The translations under genes were made by a program, and so were the position numbers. Source: Chryseobacterium panacisoli (GTDB taxonomy: Bacteria; Bacteroidota; Bacteroidia; Flavobacteriales; Weeksellaceae). Taken from it: 64,000 nucleotides of DNA. Under the pieces are notes generated by a model. It searched no databases, was not told where the DNA came from, and worked only from the letters and a program-made list of their open reading frames with translations. This document shows positions 43,484-52,144 of this stretch, piece by piece (within the stretch, counting starts at the first letter, position 1; every line of letters starts with the position of its first letter). The stretch spans positions 558,001-622,000 of the forward strand of contig NZ_VTRU01000001.1 of NCBI RefSeq assembly GCF_008274625.1, given 5' to 3'.

Positions 43484-45340
43484 ATGAGAAAAACAGTACT
43501 TAGTCTCGGTATTTTTGCTTCTTTTTTAGCAAATGCTCAGTCTATAAAAACAACCATTGATCTGGTCAATGTAAAAGATGATAAAGTAGCCGTTACCATG
43601 GAATTTCCGAAAATGAAATCCGGGGATGTTAAATTTCATTTTCCCAAAACGGTTCCGGGTACTTATTCTGTAGACGACTATGGAAGATTCATCGAAGGGA
43701 TCAAATTTTACGATAATAAAGGCAAAGAACTTACTTTCACTAAAGTAAATGACAATACTTATTCATTGAAAAACGCGCAGGGTCTTTCCAAAATCTCTTA
43801 TCTTGTGAATGACAGTTTTGATGATGAATTAGATACTTCAAAGCATAAAGCCGTATTTTCTCCATCGGGAACCGATATTGAGGCGGGTAAAGTATATATG
43901 ATCAATACTCACGGATTTATTGGATATATTGATAATATGCAGGATGTTCCTTATCAGCTGACTGTTCAGAAGCCAGCAGATTTCTACGGAACAACAGCAT
44001 TGGTAGACCAGGACAAATCTGATGCTACAGACACCTATACCCTTGCGAACTATGCTAAGGTAACAGATTCTCCACTGATGTATACAAAACCGGATTATAT
44101 TACCTTCAATGCAGGAGGAATGGATCTGGTACTGGGAGTATATTCTCCAACAGGAAAATACAAAGCTGCCGATTTCAAAGAAAATCTGGAAAAAATGGTG
44201 GTTGCTCAGAAGAAATTCCTGGGTGATATGAATACCAATAAAAAGTATGCGATCATGCTTTATCTTTCCGGAGGTGACGGACCTAAAGTAAAAGGTTTCG
44301 GAGCGCTGGAACACCATGAATCCACAAGTGTAGTACTTCCGGAAGCTATGCCGAAAGATGCTATCGACAATACCATTACAGATGTGGTTTCCCACGAGTT
44401 TTTCCATACGGTAAATCCTCTGAAGACTCATTCTGAAGAGATTCACTACTTCGATTATGCAGATCCGAAGATGTCTCAGCATTTATGGATGTACGAAGGT
44501 GGAACGGAGTATTTTGCCAACCTGTTCCAGATCCAGGAAGGTCTTATCAATAAAGATCAGTTCCTTCAAAGAATGGGTGAGAAGATTGCCAACTCCAAAA
44601 GTTATGATGATACGATGCCGTTTACGGTAATGAGTAAAAATGTATTGGTTGAACCTTACAAGGATCAGTACAGAAATGTTTATGAAAAAGGGGCTCTTCT
44701 GGCCATGTGTCTTGATATTGAGCTTAGAAAACTTTCCAACGGAGAGATGGGATATCGTGACATGATCAGAAAACTGTCTCAAAGATTTGGAGAAAACAAA
44801 CCTTTCAAAGATGATAAGCTGATTGACGAACTGGTAACGATAACCGGATATCCTCAGGTAAAAGATTTCTACAATAAATATATTGCAGGAAACCAGCCTA
44901 CTCCTTATGCAGAATATCTGAAAATGGTAGGTGTAGACATCCAAAAGCAGGAAAGTCATCCTCTTTTCTGGTTTATCAAAGACCCGAACCAAACAGGCTT
45001 TGATGAAAAGACCAATGCTTTTGCCTTTGATGATCATTCTGCCCTGTCTCCATTTGCAAAAAGTATCGGATTTAAAATCACAGACCAGGTACTTGCTCTG
45101 GATGGAAAAACAGTAGACATCAAAAATGTACAGGACTTTATTGGCTATACCAGAACCATCAAAGACGGACAGGACGTTACGGTAACGATTTTAAGAGATA
45201 ATGCCGGTAAGAAAGAGAAAATGACGCTGAAAGGAAAGGCTATTCTGGATAAAATGACAATGGAAACGCCTACATTTAAGGCGAATCCTACTCCGGAAGA
45301 ACTGAAACTGCAAACACAGTGGCTCACTGGTAAAAAATAA
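43484..45340 (+). CDS. M61-family peptidase (glycyl aminopeptidase-like) with PDZ domain
   Basis: The 618-residue protein has a signal peptide (MRKTVLSLGIFASFLANAQ). The zinc site is H304-E305-x2-H308 in VVSHEFFHTVNPL. LWMYEGGTEYFANLF supplies the third ligand and is typical of M61. The N-terminal domain carries the family strand PGTYSVDDYGRFIEG. The C-terminus has a PDZ-like segment (KITDQVLALDGKTVDIKNVQDFIGY) near 530-590. It is an exported aminopeptidase, and the third peptidase in this stretch. Confidence 0.92.
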   Translation: MRKTVLSLGIFASFLANAQSIKTTIDLVNVKDDKVAVTMEFPKMKSGDVKFHFPKTVPGTYSVDDYGRFIEGIKFYDNKGKELTFTKVNDNTYSLKNAQGLSKISYLVNDSFDDELDTSKHKAVFSPSGTDIEAGKVYMINTHGFIGYIDNMQDVPYQLTVQKPADFYGTTALVDQDKSDATDTYTLANYAKVTDSPLMYTKPDYITFNAGGMDLVLGVYSPTGKYKAADFKENLEKMVVAQKKFLGDMNTNKKYAIMLYLSGGDGPKVKGFGALEHHESTSVVLPEAMPKDAIDNTITDVVSHEFFHTVNPLKTHSEEIHYFDYADPKMSQHLWMYEGGTEYFANLFQIQEGLINKDQFLQRMGEKIANSKSYDDTMPFTVMSKNVLVEPYKDQYRNVYEKGALLAMCLDIELRKLSNGEMGYRDMIRKLSQRFGENKPFKDDKLIDELVTITGYPQVKDFYNKYIAGNQPTPYAEYLKMVGVDIQKQESHPLFWFIKDPNQTGFDEKTNAFAFDDHSALSPFAKSIGFKITDQVLALDGKTVDIKNVQDFIGYTRTIKDGQDVTVTILRDNAGKKEKMTLKGKAILDKMTMETPTFKANPTPEELKLQTQWLTGKK

Positions 45341-45344
45341 TAAG

Positions 45345-45376
45345 AAAAGCGGGGAAATTTCCCCGCTTTTTGTTTT
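45345..45376 (+). terminator. Terminator of the M61 gene
   Basis: A perfect palindrome, AAAAGCGGGGAAA (45345-45357) / TTTCCCCGCTTTT (45358-45370), continues into T's. Confidence 0.85.
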
Positions 45377-45427
45377 TAAATACTGAATACTATATGTTGT
45401 ATTTTATTATTATCACTTATTTAATTT

Positions 45428-45460
45428 AAACCTTATAGGTTTTAGAAACCTATAAGGTTT
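45428..45460. repeat. Nested palindromic repeat between convergent genes
   Basis: AAACCTTATAGGTTT (45428-45442), TAG, AAACCTATAAGGTTT (45446-45460): two perfect 15-base inverted arms, each itself an AAACCT/AGGTTT hairpin. It lies in the 3'-3' gap of the M61 and kinase genes. It may act as a terminator or be a REP-type dispersed element. Confidence 0.7.
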
Positions 45461-45495
45461 ATGTTTTGTAAAAAAAATATTTTCACTTGCAACCT

Positions 45496-46662
45496 TTATT
45501 CTTTCTTAATGGTAATTCTAAAAGTACTTCCCTTTCCTACTTCAGTCTGAGAAATCTTAATATCTCCGTTATGGTATTCATGAATTACTCTTCTTGCCAA
45601 TGACAATCCTAATCCCCAGCCTCTTTTTTTAGTAGAATATCCGGGATTAAAAGCATTTCTTGCCTGCTGTTTTGTCATTCCGCTTCCGTTGTCTTTTACT
45701 TCAATCAGAATATTTTTGTTTCTTTCAAAAATTGACATCGTAATAGCTCCTTCACCTTTCATCGCATCCACAGCATTTTTTACCAGATTTTCAATTACCC
45801 AGCTCATCAGAATTTTATTGTGGGGAACCAAGAGCGTATAGGTCGGGAGATTCAAAGTAAAATTAATTTTTCTGGAGATTCTGGTTTTCAAATAATCATA
45901 ATTCTCCTGAATGGTTTCATTGAAATTTCTGTCATTAAGTTCAGGAACAGAACCTATTTTTGAGAATCGTTCTGAGATCGTTCTCAGTCTTTCAATATCT
46001 TTTTCTATCTCATGTACTCCTTCCGATTCAGGATTATCAAGCTTCATAATTTCCATCCAGCCAATCATGGAAGATAAAGGTGTTCCGATCTGATGAGCCG
46101 TTTCTTTAGCCAGACCTGCCCAGAGATACCCCTCATCTGTCTTTTTGATCGTCCTGAAAAACCAGAATGAAAAACCGAAATACAATAGAATAAACAATCC
46201 TAAAATATAAGGCGAATACCGAAGATTATTAAGCATACGCGAGTTGTCATAGTAGACAAACTGATTATTACCATCCGGCACTTTGATCTCAATAGGATCA
46301 TAATTCTTCTCCATATTCCGGATCAGGTCCTGAAGTTTCTCAGGATTCTTTATCGTAGCTTCGGGAATATTTCTGTAATATCCGAGATCCAGAATAGGGT
46401 TTTTGTATTTATCCGTTACGATGAACGGAATAGTGTTGTTGATATTAAGGATATCGGGCAGCAGATCCAGAACATCCGTATCCGGAGTCTTTACTTCCTG
46501 CTGTATTCTTATTGCTTTGGAAAGAAGGCTGATCCTTTTGATCTCCTCTTTTCTGAGAAAATTAATGAGTGATGTTGAAGCCACTACAATAGCAATCACC
46601 AAAGTAGTCATAACAACAAAAATGATCCAGTTATTCAGTCTGGTAAGTATGGATTTTCTCAA
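45496..46662 (-). CDS. Membrane sensor histidine kinase, orphan
   Basis: The protein has 388 residues, with two membrane segments (about 11-33 and 150-170) flanking a periplasmic sensor part of about 115 residues. The dimerisation helix holds the phosphoacceptor H190 in ETAHQIGTPLSSMIGWMEIM. The ATPase domain shows the N box (ENLVKNAVDAM), G1 (DNGSGM) and G2 (GWGLGLSLARRVI). No response regulator gene is adjacent. It begins 7 bases after the PBP4-like gene, so the two are probably cotranscribed. The sensed signal may concern the cell wall (inference from the neighbour). Confidence 0.93.
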   Translation of the reverse strand: MRKSILTRLNNWIIFVVMTTLVIAIVVASTSLINFLRKEEIKRISLLSKAIRIQQEVKTPDTDVLDLLPDILNINNTIPFIVTDKYKNPILDLGYYRNIPEATIKNPEKLQDLIRNMEKNYDPIEIKVPDGNNQFVYYDNSRMLNNLRYSPYILGLFILLYFGFSFWFFRTIKKTDEGYLWAGLAKETAHQIGTPLSSMIGWMEIMKLDNPESEGVHEIEKDIERLRTISERFSKIGSVPELNDRNFNETIQENYDYLKTRISRKINFTLNLPTYTLLVPHNKILMSWVIENLVKNAVDAMKGEGAITMSIFERNKNILIEVKDNGSGMTKQQARNAFNPGYSTKKRGWGLGLSLARRVIHEYHNGDIKISQTEVGKGSTFRITIKKE

Positions 46663-46669
46663 AGTTATT

Positions 46670-48043
46670 TTATTTTAAAACATTCAGAATTTTCTGCAGT
46701 TCTGCATTTCCACTTCCCTGGTAGTTGTTGATAATAATTGAAAACACATATTTTTTGCCATCTTTTGCGGTGTGGTATCCTGCAAAAGATTTGATATCTC
46801 TCATCGTTCCGCTTTTCATCTTCATTCCATTCTCCTGAACCGGGAAACCATCGTAGTACGCTTCAAACCATGATTGTTTTTTAGCATACAAAAGGGCCTG
46901 TACTTCTGCTTTTGCTGCTACATAATTCTGTGGTGAGAGTCCGCTTCCGTCTGCAAAATTGATCATATTAGGATTGATTCCTTTTGATTTCCAGAATTCT
47001 TTCAGATAAGAAACTCCGCTTTTAAAACTTGAATTTCCTTTTTTCTCTTTTCCCAAGGTTTTAATCAATGTTTCTCCATACAGATTGATACTTTTCCTTA
47101 GAAACCAATACACAATCTTATCCAGCGTCGGAGATTGATAAGTCAAAAGAATATTATTTTTAGGCGCTTCCAATGCCTGTTTTCCCTCTATTTCAAGCTG
47201 TGAATTCGTTATTGCTTTTCCTGAAATCTCAATTCCCGATTCTTTCAGCCATTGCTTCACTTCTGCTGCCAGCTGTAAAGGCGGATTAGGTGTAGAACCG
47301 GAAACCGTAACCGTTTTCCCTGCCGGAAGCATTCCGTTAATCAACGCTACCTCGGAATGAGGTGCGGTAAAGATAAGACTCTGGTCAGAACTTCCCCCGG
47401 CTTTCAGATCATTCAGCCATTTCACTCCTTCCAAAGGATAAGAAAAGTTTTTAAAATCGGTTCCGTTAATATTGATATCAAACTGGTTTTCTTTCCAGTT
47501 GATTCCCCATACACCGGCTCCGTAATAATTTCCAAGATCATCCCAAGGCCAGCCTCCCGGAATGGTCTGATGGTCAAAATAAGAATCATCAATCACCAGA
47601 TCTCCGGATATTTTTGTAATTCCTGAGTTTTTAAGGGCCTCAATCAGCTTCTTTTTAAAATTCTCAGGTTTATAGGCATCATATCTCCAGCTTCCTAATG
47701 TAGGATCACCATTGGAACTGATGAAAAGGTTTCCATTCAGTGTTCCTCCGGATATATTTCCAGAATAGCTTGAAGTAGTGGTAAAAGTATAATTTTTGCC
47801 TAAGGTTTCCAGGGCAGCACCAGCAGTAAAAATTTTCTGTGTAGAAGCAGTAGAAAGGCCTTTACTTCCCTGATATTCATATATAAAATTGCCATTTTCA
47901 TCTGAAACATAAAATGATAAACTGGAAGAAACCGTTCCTGAAGAATCCATGAGATCCTTGGTTACTTTATCCAGTTTCTGGGCAATATTCTGCGCTGCAA
48001 CCATCTGTACAGAGAGTGTGAGAACAGCAAGTGTTTTTTTCAT
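46670..48043 (-). CDS. dacB: D-alanyl-D-alanine carboxypeptidase/endopeptidase, PBP4 type (family S13)
   Basis: I choose the ATG at 48043 (MKKTLAVLTLSVQMVAAQ), giving 457 residues with a signal peptide. Active-site motifs are S-x-x-K in STASTQKIF, S-x-N in KSINLYGE, and K-S-G-T in MKSGTMRDIK. ADGSGLSPQNYVAAK is also typical of S13. It removes terminal D-Ala or cuts cross-links in peptidoglycan in the periplasm. It heads a two-gene unit with the downstream kinase gene. Confidence 0.92.
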   Translation of the reverse strand: MKKTLAVLTLSVQMVAAQNIAQKLDKVTKDLMDSSGTVSSSLSFYVSDENGNFIYEYQGSKGLSTASTQKIFTAGAALETLGKNYTFTTTSSYSGNISGGTLNGNLFISSNGDPTLGSWRYDAYKPENFKKKLIEALKNSGITKISGDLVIDDSYFDHQTIPGGWPWDDLGNYYGAGVWGINWKENQFDININGTDFKNFSYPLEGVKWLNDLKAGGSSDQSLIFTAPHSEVALINGMLPAGKTVTVSGSTPNPPLQLAAEVKQWLKESGIEISGKAITNSQLEIEGKQALEAPKNNILLTYQSPTLDKIVYWFLRKSINLYGETLIKTLGKEKKGNSSFKSGVSYLKEFWKSKGINPNMINFADGSGLSPQNYVAAKAEVQALLYAKKQSWFEAYYDGFPVQENGMKMKSGTMRDIKSFAGYHTAKDGKKYVFSIIINNYQGSGNAELQKILNVLK

Positions 48044-48137
48044 TAAATTGTTATTTGGTCTAAATGCAAAGGTTTTCAATACACTTCACAACCAGTATCT
48101 GAACCTTTTCCGTTGTTTAAATTCTAGTCAAATATAG

Positions 48138-48992
48138 TTAAAATAAAAGCTTTTCATACTCTCTGAGATCATCGGAACTGAAAAGAATCTGATAGCCAGA
48201 CAATTTTTCAAATGACCGGTCATAGATAAAATATTTTTCATAATCCTCTTCATCCATAAAAATATCCATCTGGCATTCTTTTATATAATTTGATTTTTCT
48301 CCGTAATTTTCTATAAAATATCCGGATTCATTCCATTGCTCATTATGACAGCGCAGACAGCTTTTCTGATATACAGCTTTATGACCGCATATTTCACAGC
48401 CATCCAAACTTTGGAATAACATTGAAATTTCATTTCGTCTGTCTTCCGGAAAAAGAGAAAGAGGAATTGTTTTTAAAAGCAGGTAATAATTAGGTTCCTG
48501 CCATGAAAAATAAAACGTTTCTCCTTGTTCTTCTGTGTAAAGCCATACCCTTTGAAAGTCATATTCCAGATCAGCTTTTATGATATTCCTGATATTCAGA
48601 ATGATTGTATTATTTCTCCTGATATTCTGTTTATAATCAATTTCAAGAATAGGCTGCTGCTCCAGAAAATGATTCAGGCACAGCGTCGTCTGCCAGGAAT
48701 CTATTGTTCTCATTTTACCTTCACTGCCACAGATTTCACAGGTCTTTACCGACAATTCTGAATATTTATCTTTGATGGCTTTAAGCTTATTATTAAGGGT
48801 TTCATCCTCAGAATAGGTGTAACATCTCAATCCACCAAATTTTTCTTTTCCAAAAACACGGTGGTTCATATTCCAGCCTGCGATGGCAAATTCAAAAAGC
48901 AGCTTCCGGATCAGCTGTTCCCATCCGGTACTGTTCACTGAAAAATTGGTCAGATTACGTTCAACAAAAAGGCTGATCTCTTCTTTATTCAT
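48138..48992 (-). CDS. Uncharacterised protein with two CxxC zinc-like sites
   Basis: The 284-residue protein has the segment KEKFGGLRCYTY near residues 49-60 and a paired Cys site (CEICGSEGKM near 83-92). Both match a widespread uncharacterised family that ends that segment with a zinc knuckle. A second knuckle (CEICGHKAVYQKSCLRCHNEQW) sits near 196-217. There is no signal or membrane segment. Its ATG overlaps the pepE stop (TAATG), so translation is coupled to pepE. The function is unknown; the family resembles immunity-like or regulatory proteins in some contexts, which is not shown here. Confidence 0.75.
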   Translation of the reverse strand: MNKEEISLFVERNLTNFSVNSTGWEQLIRKLLFEFAIAGWNMNHRVFGKEKFGGLRCYTYSEDETLNNKLKAIKDKYSELSVKTCEICGSEGKMRTIDSWQTTLCLNHFLEQQPILEIDYKQNIRRNNTIILNIRNIIKADLEYDFQRVWLYTEEQGETFYFSWQEPNYYLLLKTIPLSLFPEDRRNEISMLFQSLDGCEICGHKAVYQKSCLRCHNEQWNESGYFIENYGEKSNYIKECQMDIFMDEEDYEKYFIYDRSFEKLSGYQILFSSDDLREYEKLLF

Positions 48993-49684
48993 TAAAGTCT
49001 GCTTCCTGCTTCTATCTCGTAAGGTTCTTTACCTTTTTCAAAAATCCTTGTCAGCTCCTTTCCTTCCACCGTAATGGAATCTGCTGTTCTTCTGATCCAG
49101 TTTCCTTCTCTAAGGCCTACTACTTTAATGTCATTTTGGGTAAGGAACTCCTGAATACGGGTTTCTCTGGTTTCTCCATTATGCTTCAAATCTGGATTCG
49201 GATCAAGATAATGCGGATTGATGTTAAAAGGAACCAGTCCCATACAGTCAAAACTTGGAGGATATACGATCGGCATATCATTCGTTGTTTTCATATTCTG
49301 TCCCCCGATATTGCTTCCGGCACTGCATCCAAGATATGCTTTTCCTCCTGATACATTTTCTTTTAAGACAGACATCAACCCTTCCTCGTGTAATGTTTTA
49401 ACCAATAAAAAAGTATTTCCCCCACCGGTAAAGTACCCTTTGGCCTGGTTAAGGGCTTCTTTTTTATCTTCAAACTCATGAAGACCTTTTACTTTTATAT
49501 GGAGGGTTTCAAAGAAAGAACGTGCTTTTGCGGTATAGTCGTCATGGGACATTCCGCCTGGTCTTGCGAAAGGAATAAACACAATTTCGTCAATTCCTTT
49601 ATACAGTTGTACTAATTCTTCTCTTAAGTATTCCAGATATTCTCCACCAAAAAGAGTGGATGTTGAAGCTAATATGATATTCAT
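48992..49684 (-). CDS. pepE: Dipeptidase E (alpha-aspartyl dipeptidase, family S51)
   Basis: The 230-residue protein has the S51 nucleophile elbow AYLGCSAGSNIG, the GGNTFLLVKTLHEEG segment, and the substrate-binding region NINPHYLDPNPDLKHNGETRETRI. It hydrolyses N-terminal Asp dipeptides in the cytoplasm. It is a distant relative of the cyanophycinase near the start of this window. Its stop overlaps the start of the Cys-rich unknown gene. Confidence 0.92.
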   Translation of the reverse strand: MNIILASTSTLFGGEYLEYLREELVQLYKGIDEIVFIPFARPGGMSHDDYTAKARSFFETLHIKVKGLHEFEDKKEALNQAKGYFTGGGNTFLLVKTLHEEGLMSVLKENVSGGKAYLGCSAGSNIGGQNMKTTNDMPIVYPPSFDCMGLVPFNINPHYLDPNPDLKHNGETRETRIQEFLTQNDIKVVGLREGNWIRRTADSITVEGKELTRIFEKGKEPYEIEAGSRL

Positions 49685-49873
49685 ACCACGAAATTATATT
49701 TATTAATAAAAAAATGAATGACAAAGATAATCTCAAACATGAACGAATCAAAAATTAAACTAAAAAAAACATGTTTCCCGTTAATATTTTCTAAAAAACC
49801 TTAAAGCTTCTAAAATTTAACTTTTTGTGGAATTATTATTGAATTTTAGATTTTGACTTTAAAATATAAGATT

Positions 49874-50416
49874 ATGAAAATGAGTAAAATTAATAGTAGA
49901 AATCTATTTTTAGGTTTAATACTGGCAGGAAGTGTAAGTCTTGTAAACGCGCAAACGACTCAACCGGAAACTTCGGCAGCAACGAGTCAAACAAGCAATC
50001 CAACAATTGATGGTCTTAAAAAACAAATTGAGGCCAATCCAAAGGATACAGAATCTCTAGCCAAATTAGCAGCAGCTTATCAGGAAGCTTCAGACTGGCC
50101 AAATGCCATTGATACCTGGAAGAAAATCTCTGCTTTATTACCGGATTGGGCTCCATCTTATTACAGCCAGGCATATGCCTATCAGTCTGCAAAAGATGAC
50201 GCCAATGCAAAACTGGCTTATGAAAAGTATATTGCCACCGTAAAACCGGAAGAAGTAGAGCAAAATAAGAAAAATCTGGCTTACGCCTATTTCTATATTG
50301 CCTTTGCAGAACAGCAGACAGATCCTAATAAGGCAAAAGAGCATATTGCAAAATCTTTACAATATGATCCCAGCAATCAGGACGCTGTAAAGCTTAGCAA
50401 AGCATTAAATTCTTAG
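49874..50416 (+). CDS. Secreted tetratricopeptide repeat protein
   Basis: From the ATG at 49874 the protein has 180 residues, with a signal peptide (NLFLGLILAGSVSLVNAQ). A Thr/Ser-rich linker follows, then about three TPR units (DTESLAKLAAAYQEASDWPNAIDTW; PSYYSQAYAYQSAKDDANAKLAYEKY; KNLAYAYFYIAFAEQQTDPNKAKEHI). TPRs mediate protein contacts; the partner is unknown. It is likely periplasmic or outer-membrane-associated. It ends with a terminator. Confidence 0.85.
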   Translation: MKMSKINSRNLFLGLILAGSVSLVNAQTTQPETSAATSQTSNPTIDGLKKQIEANPKDTESLAKLAAAYQEASDWPNAIDTWKKISALLPDWAPSYYSQAYAYQSAKDDANAKLAYEKYIATVKPEEVEQNKKNLAYAYFYIAFAEQQTDPNKAKEHIAKSLQYDPSNQDAVKLSKALNS

Positions 50417-50423
50417 TAAAAGT

Positions 50424-50456
50424 AAAATGCCGGAAGTATATTTCCGGCATTTTTTA
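50424..50456 (+). terminator. Terminator of the TPR gene
   Basis: The stem AAAATGCCGGAA (50424-50435) / TTCCGGCATTTT (50442-50453) runs into T's. Confidence 0.85.
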
Positions 50457-50459
50457 TTT

Positions 50460-50675
50460 ATATCCAATCTAGCTTAAATTTAACGCAAAGGCTTATTTTT
50501 ACCTGCTTTATATTTTAGGGCAGCAAAGTTCAAATCAACTTCATTGATTCTTCTAAGCGTATGCATACCATAAAGCTTCATCAGCTACTTTGTTGCTTTC
50601 TTAGCTTACTTAATAATAATGAAGGCTTAATTTGGTCTTTGCTTTTTTAAAATTCTGACCTTTATTCTGGTTCTC
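50460..50675. repeat. Possible interspersed intergenic element
   Basis: This 216-base non-coding stretch contains strings such as TTAAATTTAACGCAAAGGC and GTTGCTTTCTTAGCTTA. I remember similar strings as repeated intergenic sequences in Chryseobacterium-like genomes. No ORF is present. A genome-wide search would be needed to confirm repetition. Confidence 0.3.
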
Positions 50676-51164
50676 TTATTCAATCGTTTTTCCGAAAAAA
50701 TCTGTTTCACCGTGTAAGTGGCGGATAATTTTTTCAATGTTCCGCTGGATGCTGGCTTCAGTTTTCAAATTGTTGATATAACGAATCAGCTCATTCCTTC
50801 TTGAAGGAATCAGATTTTCAAAATTTTCCGTTGCTAGGGGACTTTCTTTAATTGCTTTTTCCAAATGGGGATGAATAGAAATACTTCTGTCGGAATTATC
50901 ATATTCCAGTACAACTTCAATGATTTCTCCAATCCTCTTCGGGGAATTCTTCAACATTATCAGATTGACGTACAGTCTCCATTCTCCCAGGTATTTCATC
51001 AGGTTCTGTTTAAATTCCTGTCCGTTCACTGTTCCTTTTACCGGAATCGGGCTTTTATTCCTTCCTGATTCATCAAAAATCCTGTCCAAAATCTCATTCG
51101 GAACAAATACAAAAGGATTAATTCCAATGATTTCTAATGTGGCTGTGAAACTGTTGCTTTTCAT
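50676..51164 (-). CDS. YdeI/OmpD-associated-type protein with DUF1905 domain
   Basis: The protein has 162 residues. The N-terminal DUF1905 part (FTATLEIIGINPFVFVPNEIL, with PIPVKGTVNGQEF and RRLYV-like strands) folds as a small beta barrel. The C-terminal YdeI-type region (PLATENFENLIPSRRNELIRYINNLKTEAS, then RNIEKIIRHL) is the OmdA/bacteriocin-protection motif. The function is poorly known. Ten bases upstream of its ATG begins a run of seven TTAGGTG repeats that may affect expression. Confidence 0.85.
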   Translation of the reverse strand: MKSNSFTATLEIIGINPFVFVPNEILDRIFDESGRNKSPIPVKGTVNGQEFKQNLMKYLGEWRLYVNLIMLKNSPKRIGEIIEVVLEYDNSDRSISIHPHLEKAIKESPLATENFENLIPSRRNELIRYINNLKTEASIQRNIEKIIRHLHGETDFFGKTIE

Positions 51165-51174
51165 GGATAATATT

Positions 51175-51223
51175 TTAGGTGTTAGGTGTTAGGTGTTAGG
51201 TGTTAGGTGTTAGGTGTTAGGTG
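51175..51223. repeat. Heptanucleotide tandem repeat, (TTAGGTG)7
   Basis: Seven perfect copies of TTAGGTG (49 bases) begin 10 bases upstream of the ATG at 51164 on the minus strand. Slippage would change leader length without changing the coding frame. Confidence 0.95.
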
Positions 51224-51390
51224 CAAAATTAACTATTTGTTTAAGATCAATATAAATTATTTTTTTACTGTGTATAATTCCTTCCATTCTCAAACTCGAA
51301 ACTTTCAAACCCTCCAACTCTATCACACGTATATCCGAAAACCCGAACCCCGTAACTCAAAATTCATATCTCAGAACCCAATTAATTCCC

Positions 51391-51398
51391 TATCTTTG
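51391..51398 (+). promoter_or_regulatory. -7 promoter box of the transaldolase gene
   Basis: TATCTTTG fits TAnnTTTG, ending 23 bases before the ATG at 51422. Confidence 0.6.
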
Positions 51399-51421
51399 TA
51401 CCAATAAATCTATTTAACAAA

Positions 51422-52075
51422 ATGAAATTTTTTATTGACACGGCTAATTTAGAGCAAATCAAGGAAGCCAGAGATCTTGGAATTTTAGATGGAGTAACTA
51501 CCAACCCTTCTTTAATGGCAAAGGAAGGAATCCAGGGTTCTGAAGCAATCAAAAACCATTACAAAACGATCTGCGAACTTGTAGACGGAGATATTTCTGC
51601 TGAAGTTCTTTCTACAACGTATGAAGAAATGATTAAAGAAGGAGAAGAATTGGCTGCTATTCACCCTAATATCGTTGTAAAGATCCCAATGATCAAAGAC
51701 GGTATCAAAGCTTTAAAATATTTTTCTGATAAAGGAATCAAAACGAACTGTACATTAATCTTCTCTCCGGGACAGGCTCTTTTGGCAGCAAAAGCAGGAG
51801 CTACTTATGTTTCTCCGTTCTTAGGAAGACTAGATGATATTTCTACAGACGGTCTGAACCTTATCCAGGAAATCAGATTGATTTTTGATAATTATATGTA
51901 CGAAACTGAAATTTTAGCAGCTTCTATCCGTCACTCAATGCACATCATCGACTGTGCTAAAATCGGAGCTGATGTAATTACATCTCCACTGCCTCCGATC
52001 TTGAGCTTATTGAAGCACCCATTAACAGACAGCGGATTGACTCAGTTCATTGCAGATTCTCAGAAATTAGCATAA
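51422..52075 (+). CDS. fsa: Transaldolase / fructose-6-phosphate aldolase family protein
   Basis: The 217-residue protein is a short (TalC/FSA-type) transaldolase. It begins [20 protein letters not shown] and shows [11 protein letters not shown] (about 28-38), the Schiff-base lysine region [27 protein letters not shown], and [10 protein letters not shown]. It catalyses aldol transfer in the non-oxidative pentose phosphate pathway or fructose-6-phosphate cleavage. The two activities cannot be separated by eye. It has its own promoter and terminator. Confidence 0.94.
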   Translation: MKFFIDTANLEQIKEARDLGILDGVTTNPSLMAKEGIQGSEAIKNHYKTICELVDGDISAEVLSTTYEEMIKEGEELAAIHPNIVVKIPMIKDGIKALKYFSDKGIKTNCTLIFSPGQALLAAKAGATYVSPFLGRLDDISTDGLNLIQEIRLIFDNYMYETEILAASIRHSMHIIDCAKIGADVITSPLPPILSLLKHPLTDSGLTQFIADSQKLA

Positions 52076-52096
52076 TAACTGATTCTTATTCAGATA

Positions 52097-52127
52097 TAAA
52101 AAACCCGAAACAATGTTCCGGGTTTTT
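52097..52127 (+). terminator. Terminator of the transaldolase gene
   Basis: AAAACCCG-AA pairs with TTCCGGGTTTT across a short loop, with one bulged base, and is followed by T's. Confidence 0.7.
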
Positions 52128-52144
52128 ATTTTTTAATGATTATT

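Noticed and set aside
43838..45037. Two long minus-strand frames
   Set aside because: Both are antisense shadows of the M61 peptidase gene, Arg/Ile/Phe/Cys-rich and with no motif.
51175..51223. Heptamer tract considered as a CRISPR or a DnaA-box cluster
   Set aside because: The unit is seven bases with no spacers, and TTAGGTG does not match the DnaA box.
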